Shown here one piece after another: positions 44,873 to 52,879 of a stretch of DNA of 64,000 bases (positions within the stretch are counted from its first letter, which is position 1; each line of letters begins with the position of its first letter). The stretch spans positions 1 through 64,000 of the forward strand of contig NZ_JABMEG010000003.1 of the NCBI RefSeq assembly GCF_013179735.1, in the 5' to 3' direction. The notes beneath the pieces were generated by a model. The model saw only the letters and a list, made by a program, of their open reading frames with translations, did not search any database and was not told the origin of the DNA. A program made the translations under genes and the position numbers. This stretch comes from Permianibacter fluminis (GTDB lineage Bacteria > Pseudomonadota > Gammaproteobacteria > Enterobacterales > Permianibacteraceae).

Positions 44873-46317
44873 TTCAGCATCGCATTGTCCGGCGTGTCAT
44901 CGGCGCCATGTTGATGGTCTTTTCGGTATCGCTGCTGCCGCCGTTGGTGGTTTCCCTGCTTTATGTCGATGGCAAATGGCCGGCGTTTCTGTTCCAGGCC
45001 CTGATTACGGCGTTTATCGGCTTTCTGTTATTCCGCAACACGCCTGCGCACAGTGAGCCGAAAACCCGCGACGGTATTGTGATTGTCGTGCTGATCTGGA
45101 CGCTGTACAGCCTGGTTGGCGCCATGCCGTTTTACTGGATACTGGAAGTCAGCTACACGGATGCCGTGTTCGAGGCGGTGTCCGGATTGACCACTACCGG
45201 TTCCTCGGTGCTGTCCGGTCTGGATCAGATGGCAAAGTCGGTGCTGTGGTATCGCCAGCAATTGGGCTTCATGGGCGGTATGGGCGTGCTGATTCTGGCA
45301 GTGGCGATTCTGCCGATGTTCAATATCGGCGGCATGAAGCTGTACAAGGCTGAAGCGACCGGCCCGATGAAGGACGACAAACTGGCGCCACGCATTGCGC
45401 AAACCGCACGGTTATTGTTTTCCGTGTATTTGCTTCTCGTGCTTGCCTGTGCCGGCGGTTATTGGCTTGCCGGCATGACCGGGTTCGATGCCATCACTCA
45501 CAGTTTTGCCACCATCGCCACTGGCGGCTTCGGCAATTACGATGCTGGCATGGGCTATTTCAACTCGTTCGGTGTCGAGTTGGTTGCGATGATCGGCATG
45601 TTGGCGGGGGCTGTTAACTTTGGTTTGTTGTTCGTGGTCTGGAACAACAAAGACCCGCGCCTTTTTCTGCGTGATCAGGAGTGCAAGACGTTTGTGGGTT
45701 TGCTGGTATTCAGCATCCTGTTGATCACGCTGACCTTGTGGGTGAAAGGACGTTATCCAATGCTGCCCGAGGCGCTCCGGGTCGCAGCATTCCAGGTCAT
45801 CAGCAGTTTGACCACCACCGGGTTCGGCACGGCCGATACCTCGACCTGGCCCAGCTTTACCGGCCATTTCATTTTTCTGCTGGCGTTCATTGGTGGTTGT
45901 TCCGGCTCCACCAGTGGCGGCATGAAAACGCTGCGTTTTTTTCTGCTGTTCAAGCAGGTCAGCCGGGAAGCCAAGCAGTTGGTGCAGCCGAACATCGTGG
46001 CCCATGTGAAGTTCAACGGCCGCATCGTTCCGGAATCGGTTACCAACGGGATTTGGGGTTTCTTCGCGCTCTTTGTTTCGACCGCATTGCTGTTTCAGTT
46101 CTTGCTGATGGCCTGCGATCTGGATTTCACCACGGCCTTCGCCGTGGTGGCCGCCAGCCTGAATAACCAGGGCCTTGGCACCAACAACCCGGCGATGGGT
46201 TTTGCCGCAATGAACGATATGGCCAAATGGGTGACCTCGGCCTGCATGCTGGCCGGGCGTCTGGAGATCTTCACCTTCTTCGTTTTGTTCACGCCGATTT
46301 TCTGGCGCCGGTTTTAG
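44869..46317 (+). CDS. trkH: Trk potassium uptake system membrane protein TrkH
   Basis: A 482-residue inner-membrane K+ channel subunit. It has the four M1-P-M2 repeats of the superfamily; the filter-like loops TTTGSSVLSGLD, FATIATGGFGNYDAG, TTGFGTADTSTWP and NNQGLGTNNPA are visible. GGCSGSTSGGMKTLRFFLLFK in repeat 3 is typical of TrkH. The regulatory partner TrkA is not in the window. It is coupled to greB and is followed by a second potassium-type transporter. Confidence 0.95.
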   Translation: MIQHRIVRRVIGAMLMVFSVSLLPPLVVSLLYVDGKWPAFLFQALITAFIGFLLFRNTPAHSEPKTRDGIVIVVLIWTLYSLVGAMPFYWILEVSYTDAVFEAVSGLTTTGSSVLSGLDQMAKSVLWYRQQLGFMGGMGVLILAVAILPMFNIGGMKLYKAEATGPMKDDKLAPRIAQTARLLFSVYLLLVLACAGGYWLAGMTGFDAITHSFATIATGGFGNYDAGMGYFNSFGVELVAMIGMLAGAVNFGLLFVVWNNKDPRLFLRDQECKTFVGLLVFSILLITLTLWVKGRYPMLPEALRVAAFQVISSLTTTGFGTADTSTWPSFTGHFIFLLAFIGGCSGSTSGGMKTLRFFLLFKQVSREAKQLVQPNIVAHVKFNGRIVPESVTNGIWGFFALFVSTALLFQFLLMACDLDFTTAFAVVAASLNNQGLGTNNPAMGFAAMNDMAKWVTSACMLAGRLEIFTFFVLFTPIFWRRF

Positions 46318-46328
46318 GCGCTCGACCC

Positions 46329-46350
46329 GGCCGACGGCACGGCGTCGGCC
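46329..46350 (+). terminator. Possible terminator after trkH
   Basis: Stem GGCCGACG / CGTCGGCC with a GCACGG loop, followed by ATTGTTATTT. The T tract is interrupted, so termination may be partial. Confidence 0.5.
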
Positions 46351-46424
46351 ATTGTTATTTATGCCATCACTTCCATGACTGCCGGCTGTTGCGGCGCAGC
46401 ATCGGCAGGCGTATGATTTTTCAA

Positions 46425-46447
46425 CGTACGTATATTTACGTATAAAA
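46425..46447 (+). promoter_or_regulatory. 23-bp element with two TACGTA cores, upstream of the KimA-like gene
   Basis: The cores are at 46427-46432 and 46437-46442, 10 bp apart start to start, followed by TATAAAA. The element is identical over 23 bp to the one at 52809-52831 on the other strand. It ends one base before the ATG at 46449, where no ribosome site is seen. The half-sites (GTACGTAT, TTACGTAT) resemble the published FixJ consensus GTAMGTAG. Confidence 0.65.
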
Positions 46448-46448
46448 C

Positions 46449-48503
46449 ATGACTCAGCCGAGCTTTCTGGTAAAGGTGTCCCGCATTCTGCTGGGCGCTC
46501 CACGTAATCTTCAATCCGCCGATACTCGCCAGCATCTGGCGTTGACGGCGTTTCTTGCCTGGGTGGGCCTCGGCGCCGACGGTCTGTCATCGTCGGCCTA
46601 CGGACCGGAAGAGGCGTTTCTGGCCCTTGGCCAACACGGCCAGCTCGGACTGTATCTGGCGATCGCCACGGCGCTGACCGTGTTCATCATCGCGGTGTCC
46701 TACAACCAGGTCATCGAGCTGTTTCCGTCCGGCGGCGGTGGCTACAAAGTGGCGACCACGTTGATTGGTCCGCGTGCCGGTCTGCTGTCGGGCTCGGCGC
46801 TGATCATCGATTACGTGCTGACCATCGCGATTTCCGTCGCCGCCTGCGTCGATGCCTTGTACAGCGTGCTGCCGATCGGTTTGCAGCCATACAAGCTGCC
46901 GCTGGAACTGGCGCTCGTGCTGTTGCTGATGACGCTGAATCTGCGCGGCATGAAAGAATCGGTCAAAGTGCTGCTGCCGCTGTTCATCGGTTTTCTGCTC
47001 AGTCATTTTCTGTTGATTGGTTATGGTATCGCCGCGCATGGCGGGCGATTGCCGCAGCTCATCCCGCAAACGCTGCAGGAAACCGGCAGTATGTCCGGGC
47101 AGTTCGGTTCGATATTTGTCATCGCGCTGTTGCTGAAAGCCTATTCGCTGGGTGGCGGTACTTACACCGGTCTGGAAGCCGTTTCGAACAACGTCAATAC
47201 GTTGGCTGAACCGCGCGTGCGCACTGGCCGTTTGACCATGCTCTACATGGCACTGAGTCTGAGTTTTACCGCGGCCGGCATCATCATTTTGTATCTGCTG
47301 TGGGATGCCCAACACGTTGCCGGCATGACCCTGAATGCGGTGGTGTTTCAGTCGGTGCTGCAGGATGTTGGTCTCGGTGCCGGGTCATTGACGATGGTGT
47401 TGCTGCTCGAAGCCGGCTTGCTGTTGGTGGCCGCCAACACCGGTTTTCTCGGCGGCCCGGCCGTGTTGTCCAACATGGCGGTTGATGGCTGGATGCCACG
47501 GCAATTTCGCCGGCTGTCCAGTCGGTTGGTGACCCAGAACGGCATCGTGCTGTTTGGCTTGGCGGCACTGGTGATCTTGCTGGCATCGCACGGTCAGGTG
47601 GCGCTACTGGTCGTGCTGTACTCAATCAATGTGTTCATCACCTTTTCGTTGTCGCTGTATGGTTTGTGCGTGTATTGGTGGCGCAATCGGCAACAGAAAA
47701 AAGCGCTGCGCCGGTTGGCGCTGTCGATGGTTGGTTTCCTGGTCACGATCAGCATTTTGTTGGTGACCGTGGTCGAGAAATTCGCCGAAGGCGGCTGGGT
47801 CACGATGCTGATCACCGGGTTGGTGGTGCTGCTTGGCTACGCGATCAAGCAGCATTACCTGATGGCCGAACGCGAGTTGCGGGTCATCGACAAGCGCCTG
47901 GCGGAAACGGTGCCGCCATTGCCGGAAGCCTTGCCGTTTCGCCCGGATCAGGATGCCCGCACCGCGGTTGTCATGGTCGGCTCAAAAGGTCGCGGCACCG
48001 CCATGCATACCCTGCTGTGGATCCACCGCATTTTCCCGAACGTGTTCAGCCATTTTGTTTTCGTCAGCGTCGGTGAAGTCGATGTCGAACGGCTGGCAGC
48101 AGAAGATGGCATCGAGCGCTTGCACGCCCGCATGGAGGACAATCTCGGTCAACTGGTCGCCTACTGCCAGCATCGCGGCTGGCCGGCGCAGTATGCGTTT
48201 GCTTTCTCCGCGGACAGAGTCCGCGAGTTGACTGACATGGCCGAGCGCCTGCGCAGTGAATACCCCAATTGCGTGTTCTTTGCCTCGCAGCTGATGTTTG
48301 ACACTTGGTGGGCACGCATCCTTCACCATCAAAGTGCTTTTGCCTTGCAGGATGAGTTGCTGGAGCGTGGCATGCAGATGGTGATCTTGCCGATGAAGCT
48401 CAGCACCATTCGTACCGCCAGTTCGGATCTTTGCTCCGAACGCAAACAGCAGGCCGCAGATTTGCTGGCTGGCGCCACGGTGGCGCTGGAACCCAGCAGC
48501 TAA
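46449..48503 (+). CDS. KimA-like APC-superfamily permease (predicted potassium or amino acid transporter)
   Basis: A 684-residue protein with about twelve transmembrane helices (residues 25-470) and a cytosolic C-terminal domain of about 200 residues. The first helix region (LSSSAYGPEEAFLALG) and GGGGYKVATTLIGPRAG match the APC family branch that includes Bacillus KimA, a high-affinity K+/H+ symporter. LGGGTYTGLEAVSNNVN and NTGFLGGPAVLSNMAVDGWM are further signatures. Placement 131 bases after trkH supports a potassium role, by inference. The ATG has no Shine-Dalgarno sequence. Confidence 0.75.
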   Translation: MTQPSFLVKVSRILLGAPRNLQSADTRQHLALTAFLAWVGLGADGLSSSAYGPEEAFLALGQHGQLGLYLAIATALTVFIIAVSYNQVIELFPSGGGGYKVATTLIGPRAGLLSGSALIIDYVLTIAISVAACVDALYSVLPIGLQPYKLPLELALVLLLMTLNLRGMKESVKVLLPLFIGFLLSHFLLIGYGIAAHGGRLPQLIPQTLQETGSMSGQFGSIFVIALLLKAYSLGGGTYTGLEAVSNNVNTLAEPRVRTGRLTMLYMALSLSFTAAGIIILYLLWDAQHVAGMTLNAVVFQSVLQDVGLGAGSLTMVLLLEAGLLLVAANTGFLGGPAVLSNMAVDGWMPRQFRRLSSRLVTQNGIVLFGLAALVILLASHGQVALLVVLYSINVFITFSLSLYGLCVYWWRNRQQKKALRRLALSMVGFLVTISILLVTVVEKFAEGGWVTMLITGLVVLLGYAIKQHYLMAERELRVIDKRLAETVPPLPEALPFRPDQDARTAVVMVGSKGRGTAMHTLLWIHRIFPNVFSHFVFVSVGEVDVERLAAEDGIERLHARMEDNLGQLVAYCQHRGWPAQYAFAFSADRVRELTDMAERLRSEYPNCVFFASQLMFDTWWARILHHQSAFALQDELLERGMQMVILPMKLSTIRTASSDLCSERKQQAADLLAGATVALEPSS

Positions 48504-48527
48504 AGCCAGCACGACCGGGAGTCCGTC

Positions 48528-49169
48528 ATGACCGAACAAACCTTGCAAACGGTGACCACCTATACCCGCTGGATTCTGATTGCTGGCGTCATCGTCCTGC
48601 TGACCTTGATGGCGCTGTTGTTCTGGCGAAAATCGCATTCCGTTCCGGTAGGTGAAGTGACCATTGCGGCACCGCTGACGGTGGCGGAAGCGCAGCAGAA
48701 AGTCTGGTTTGCGTTGCCGGAGTTGGCGCCGCGTGCGGGGTGGCAGCAGGAAGGCGTGCATGTCATCGGTGACAACTGGGTGATGATTCGCTACACCGCC
48801 AGCAACGGCGGTTCACTGGAAGTTGGCAAGGGCACCAAGCGGCCCTTGCTGAATATTGTCAAACGCTTCCCGGTCGAAGCCCGTAAGACCACCACAGTGA
48901 ATGGCAACCTCGCCATTTTCATCCAGGGCGGCTGGGACGATACCGATCACTGGAATGCCAGTATCGACGCCGGTTTGCTGGAGTGGACCAGCAATGGCTT
49001 TCACTACCGGATTCAGCAGACGGGTCTGGGGCTGAATTACCAGCAGATGATCGACTTCGGCGAGTCGCTGATTGTTAAGCCAGAGAAAACCGGACCGGTA
49101 AGTGAACCGGTGAATGCCGAGTCAATTAACACCGAGCCAGTCAAAACCAAGCCAGCCGCTTCGACCTGA
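48528..49169 (+). CDS. Membrane-anchored hypothetical protein
   Basis: A 213-residue protein with one N-terminal transmembrane helix (about 15-36) and a periplasmic domain of about 140 residues. A Thr/Glu/Pro/Lys tail follows with repeated VNAES / INTEP / VKTKP units. The segment LEWTSNGFHYRIQQTGLGLN followed by YQQMIDFGESL looks like the C-terminal fold of DUF4367 and anti-sigma-like proteins, but I would not assign it firmly. GGGAG precedes the ATG. It follows the KimA-like gene by 24 bases and ends at a terminator, so it is probably the last gene of that unit. Confidence 0.6.
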   Translation: MTEQTLQTVTTYTRWILIAGVIVLLTLMALLFWRKSHSVPVGEVTIAAPLTVAEAQQKVWFALPELAPRAGWQQEGVHVIGDNWVMIRYTASNGGSLEVGKGTKRPLLNIVKRFPVEARKTTTVNGNLAIFIQGGWDDTDHWNASIDAGLLEWTSNGFHYRIQQTGLGLNYQQMIDFGESLIVKPEKTGPVSEPVNAESINTEPVKTKPAAST

Positions 49170-49253
49170 TGGTGCAGTTTTGTTTACGGTGTGAAGCCAG
49201 TTGATTAGCCGGCACAATGACGGCGCGTGCATCGGCGGGCGAATTGAGCAACC

Positions 49254-49283
49254 AAAAAAGGCAGCCAACAGGCTGCCTTTTTT
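49254..49283. terminator. Bidirectional terminator between convergent genes
   Basis: Stem AAAAAAGGCAGCC / GGCTGCCTTTTTT with an AACA loop. It serves the plus-strand gene ending at 49169 and the minus-strand TPR gene ending at 49305. Confidence 0.9.
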
Positions 49284-49304
49284 GCATCCAGCGGATAGGG
49301 CGGA

Positions 49305-50576
49305 TTACAGCTGGGCCTTGACCTGCTGCATCACGTCGTTCGCTTCTTTTTTGCTGTCGGGATAGGTCGCAGCTTTCTCCAGACTCTTCATTGCGGCTTT
49401 GAAGTCGGAGTTGCGGAATTGGGCGTAGCCCAGCACCAGCCAGGTGTGGCCTTCGTTTTTCGCCAGCCCGCCTTTTTCGATGGCGTGTTGATAGGCGACG
49501 ATGGCTTTATCCCACTGTTTCAACTCGGACAGTTTCTCGCCCTGAAAGAGAAACGCTTCACCGGTGCTGGCGAGTTTGCCGGCTTCGCCATAGGCGTAAG
49601 CAACTTTTTCGCCGTTGTTGGCTTGCTTCCAGGCCTGGGCAATGCTCTTCCAGGTCGCTTCGTTGGCTTTCAAGGCGCCGCGCGCAATACCACGCTCCAG
49701 AGCACCCGCCGACTTTTCGTACTGGCCGTTGTTCCAGTACATGGTCGCCAGATTCTTTACGTCTTTCTCTTTGTTCAGCAGGCCTTTTTGCTCGATGTCG
49801 GCGAGCAGGGCAAAGGCATCGCTGTCACGCTGGGCCAGAATGTAGAGATTGGCCAGATGCAGCAATTGTTCGCTGTTGTCAGGCGCCGCAGCGGTCACCT
49901 CTTTTTGCACCAGAATCGCATCTTCAAAGCGATCGATCTCGCCGTGCAGGTCGGCCAGCATGCGCAGCCATTCCAGCTTCGGTTGCGGATGCAGCTTGAT
50001 GGCAACATAGGCGGGGCAGATCGCGTCTTGCGGTCGCTCGAGCTTGCTCAGGAGTTGCGCCTTGACCAGATACATTTCCGGTTTGACGGCTTTCACTTGA
50101 GTGAAGTAGCGATCGATTGCCGCCAGTGCGGCTTCATTCTGCTCGGCCTGCAGATAGAACGTCACCAGATTCTGCCAACCGGCCAGCTGCTGTTCGTCGG
50201 GTAATGCCCCGGTGGCCAGTGCCTGCTCAATGTGACTGGCGGCGTTGGCATAGTCATCCGATTCGGAGTACGCGTAGGCCAGCAGATTCTGCACCATTGC
50301 CTTGTCGTAATCCTTGCGCGGCGGTTTCTCGTCCAGCGGCGTCAGCAAGGTGATTACAGTGGGGAAGTCTTTGGCTTGATAGGCTTCCTGGGCTTTTTTG
50401 TAGATCTTGTAGGTCTTCTCTTCGAGCTGGGCGTCTTTGTCTTTTTTCCGTCCCTCTGCTTGAGCTGTTTGCTCCGGAATGGCGCAATTTTTGGTCAACG
50501 ATGTTTCCAGACCCGCCTGCACAGCAGTTGCCGTCAGACTCAAGAACAGGGCGCCGGAAATGAGAAGCTTAGCCAT
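49305..50576 (-). CDS. Periplasmic TPR protein of the TonB operon
   Basis: A 423-residue secreted protein: signal peptide (MAKLLISGALFLSLTATAVQAG), a charged linker, then roughly nine TPR-type helical pairs to the C-terminus. TPR proteins are a known component of gammaproteobacterial TonB2-type operons, where they help couple TonB to outer-membrane receptors; position after exbD supports the same role here. GGAG precedes the ATG at 50576. A strong hairpin lies between exbD and this gene. Confidence 0.85.
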   Translation of the reverse strand: MAKLLISGALFLSLTATAVQAGLETSLTKNCAIPEQTAQAEGRKKDKDAQLEEKTYKIYKKAQEAYQAKDFPTVITLLTPLDEKPPRKDYDKAMVQNLLAYAYSESDDYANAASHIEQALATGALPDEQQLAGWQNLVTFYLQAEQNEAALAAIDRYFTQVKAVKPEMYLVKAQLLSKLERPQDAICPAYVAIKLHPQPKLEWLRMLADLHGEIDRFEDAILVQKEVTAAAPDNSEQLLHLANLYILAQRDSDAFALLADIEQKGLLNKEKDVKNLATMYWNNGQYEKSAGALERGIARGALKANEATWKSIAQAWKQANNGEKVAYAYGEAGKLASTGEAFLFQGEKLSELKQWDKAIVAYQHAIEKGGLAKNEGHTWLVLGYAQFRNSDFKAAMKSLEKAATYPDSKKEANDVMQQVKAQL

Positions 50577-50666
50577 AGCCTGACTCCATCAAGGTTAAAA
50601 GGGGGAAAAGGACCGCTTGCGCGCGGCCGGCGGCTTCGCCAAACTGGCGGCCGATTTCAGGAAGGG

Positions 50667-50710
50667 CCCGCGCGCCGATACCAATCTGGGGGGATGCATC
50701 GGCGCGCGGG
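50667..50710 (-). other. Hairpin between exbD and the TPR gene
   Basis: Perfect 13-bp arms (CCCGCGCGCCGAT and complement) with an 18-base loop containing a run of C on the minus strand. It sits in the 192-base gap inside the operon with no T tract, so partial termination or mRNA processing is possible. Confidence 0.6.
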
Positions 50711-50768
50711 GTTCGACCGTCTCGCAACGATCTAACTTGTCGTACTCAAACCAAGACGAAGGTCCGGC

Positions 50769-51182
50769 TTATTGCCGGACCGGTTCCGTCACAAAACCCA
50801 GTTTCAGCACGCCGTTGTACTGTGCTGCCGACATGATTTCGGCCAGCCGCTGGTACTTCACTTCCTTGTCGGCGCGAATGTGCAATTCGACATTCGGGAT
50901 CTTGCCGGCATCGCTCAGCCGGGCCAGCAACTCATCGTCCGTAATGGCCGCATCGTTCCAGAACACCGCACCGCTGGCATTGATGGCCAGCGTTACCGTT
51001 TCCGGTTTTTCTTCATTGCGGCTGCTCGAAGCATCCGGCAAATCGACTTTGACCGAGTGCGTCACGACCGGGGTGATCAGAATGAACACCACCAGCAAGA
51101 CCAACATCACGTCGACCAGCGGCGTGGTGTTGATTTCATTGTTCAGCGCCTGAGCGCCTTTCTCGAAGCCACCAAAGGCCAT
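50769..51182 (-). CDS. exbD: Biopolymer transport protein ExbD
   Basis: A 137-residue inner-membrane protein that forms the proton channel of the TonB motor with ExbB. The single helix contains the essential aspartate (INTTPLVDVMLVLLVVFILI). The periplasmic domain ends with VELHIRADKEVKYQRLAEIM, a standard ExbD/TolR segment. The ATG at 51182 has GGAG upstream; an in-frame start at 51215 has none. It lies 56 bases after exbB. Confidence 0.95.
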   Translation of the reverse strand: MAFGGFEKGAQALNNEINTTPLVDVMLVLLVVFILITPVVTHSVKVDLPDASSSRNEEKPETVTLAINASGAVFWNDAAITDDELLARLSDAGKIPNVELHIRADKEVKYQRLAEIMSAAQYNGVLKLGFVTEPVRQ

Positions 51183-51238
51183 AGCATCGTCTCCTGAATG
51201 GTGACGCCGTTTCATGGGCGTGCAGCCATGAACCTGAC

Positions 51239-51898
51239 TTACTTGCTGCCAAACGCGAGCAGCGAGTGGTGCAGATCGTGAGCGAAACTGTCGAGATGGT
51301 TTTGCACCACTTTGTTGCCACGAACGAAGGTGTTGTAAGCCAACACTGCCGGAATCGCGGCGAACAGACCGGCAGCGGTTGCCACCAGTGCTTCACCCAT
51401 CGGACCGGCAACGGCATCCAGCGTGGCTTGGCCTGACGAGGCGATGGCCAGCAGCGCGTGGTAGATACCCCAAACCGTGCCGAACAGACCCACGAACGGC
51501 GCGGTCGAACCAATCGAGGCCAGCACGGTCATGCCGCCTTCGAGACGCTGGGTTTCCAGGTTCAGCGCATTACGGATGCAGCGCACCAGGTAATCGTCCA
51601 GACCACAGGCTTCGGCGAAAGTCTTTTCGTTATCGTGGAATTCATCCAGCGCATGCAGACCGGCTTTGGCCATGCGACCGACCGGCTGATTCGATTTTTC
51701 CACCGCCTTGCGCGCCGAGGTCAGGTCTTTCGACTTCCAGAACAGGGCGATTTCGCGCTTGATGGCTGCACGGGTGCGCAGGAAGACAAAGCCGCGCAGC
51801 AAAATGACAAACCAGGTGATCGACGACATCAGGATCAGCAACAGGAAAGTTGAGATCAGGACCGGATCGTTTTGCTCAAACACCAACATGAAATTCAT
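51239..51898 (-). CDS. exbB: Biopolymer transport protein ExbB (MotA/TolQ/ExbB family)
   Basis: A 219-residue protein with three transmembrane helices: about 14-34 at the N-terminus and two in the C-terminal half. The family signature is clear: GMTVLASIGSTAPFVGLFGTVWGI, then GPMGEALVATAAGLFAAIPAVLAYN. It powers TonB using the proton gradient. AAGGAG precedes the ATG at 51898. It is the second gene of the operon. Confidence 0.95.
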   Translation of the reverse strand: MNFMLVFEQNDPVLISTFLLLILMSSITWFVILLRGFVFLRTRAAIKREIALFWKSKDLTSARKAVEKSNQPVGRMAKAGLHALDEFHDNEKTFAEACGLDDYLVRCIRNALNLETQRLEGGMTVLASIGSTAPFVGLFGTVWGIYHALLAIASSGQATLDAVAGPMGEALVATAAGLFAAIPAVLAYNTFVRGNKVVQNHLDSFAHDLHHSLLAFGSK

Positions 51899-51983
51899 GA
51901 CGACTCCTTACTGCGTTGCAAGTTTTGAAAAGATTCAGCAGTCAGTGCGGTAACGGTTGGCGCACGCTGCCTGTCAATTCGTA

Positions 51984-52640
51984 TTAACCGAAGTCCAGCG
52001 AAGTCTCGCCGCTGAGGCGGAACACCACCACGAAATCGAGCACCGACTCCACACCGGCGCCGTTCTCGGTTGCCGGTTGGAAACGCCAGCGCTTGACCGC
52101 CGCCACGGCAGACCGACCGAGGTCGCGATTGCGCGCGTTCTTGACGATCTCGACATCCAGCACTTCGCCCGTTGCCGAAATGCGCAAGCGCAATTTCACT
52201 TCGCCTTCATCGCCGTTGCGCAGGGCTTCCGGCGGGTATTTCGGATTCTTGTTGCTGCCATCGCTGACATAGCGGGCTTTCACAAACACCGGGCCTTCCT
52301 GAACCGCGACCGGTCCCGGATCGGTGGATGGCGTCATATCCGTCTGGCCCATCACGAATGGCACGTCGTCGGATTCCGGCTGGGGCGGAACCTGAATCGG
52401 ATTCTCCGGCGGCGTGACCGGCGGCTTCGGCTTCGGTTTCGGCGGCGGCGGTGTCTCCGGCCGGGGTTCCGGCGGCGGTGGAGGGGGCGGCGGCGGCGGC
52501 GGCTCCTGAATGAGGGCAACCTTTACCGGTGGCTCCTCTTGCTTGGGTGGTTGCGCTTTGTGCTCGGCCAGCGTGTACGCCACAAAGGCGTGACCCGCCA
52601 ACGAAACAACCAGCGCAACAACGGCAGGGACTCTCGACAT
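51984..52640 (-). CDS. tonB: TonB-family energy transducer
   Basis: A 218-residue protein spanning the periplasm. The N-terminal anchor is MSRVPAVVALVVSLAGHAFV. A proline-rich spacer follows (about residues 40-85) with a run of about eleven prolines and then PKPKPKPP, and the C-terminal TonB domain contains KYPPEALRNGDEGEVKLRLR and RSAVAAVKRWRFQPATENG. It links ExbBD to outer-membrane receptors. The start at 52640 gives a standard anchor; an ATG at 52676 would add 12 residues. Neither has a strong ribosome site. Confidence 0.93.
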   Translation of the reverse strand: MSRVPAVVALVVSLAGHAFVAYTLAEHKAQPPKQEEPPVKVALIQEPPPPPPPPPPPEPRPETPPPPKPKPKPPVTPPENPIQVPPQPESDDVPFVMGQTDMTPSTDPGPVAVQEGPVFVKARYVSDGSNKNPKYPPEALRNGDEGEVKLRLRISATGEVLDVEIVKNARNRDLGRSAVAAVKRWRFQPATENGAGVESVLDFVVVFRLSGETSLDFG

Positions 52641-52808
52641 CTTTACGATCCGTGACCGGGTTGAGGGCGTGGACATATTTCGCCACGACTGAAACAAATT
52701 GTTAATAGATCGGCCTTGGCAGTTGTTGGCTTGCACCCGGAACGGAGCGGTTATACGCGCGCGTTCCTTATATATGGTCAGCAGCGCTGCCAGCGGCGCT
52801 TTTGGTAA

Positions 52809-52831
52809 TTTTATACGTAAATATACGTACG
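52809..52831 (-). promoter_or_regulatory. 23-bp element with two TACGTA cores, between tonB and the histidine kinase
   Basis: The reverse complement of the element at 46425-46447, identical over all 23 bp. It lies 49 bases before the kinase start and about 170 bases before tonB. It could control either divergent gene. The next bases on the plus strand (GCGTATAGG) hold a further TA-rich partial repeat. Confidence 0.65.
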
Positions 52832-52879
52832 CGTATAGGCGTGCGTGTCACCCCGCGGCGCATGCGCTAGCATGGCCGT

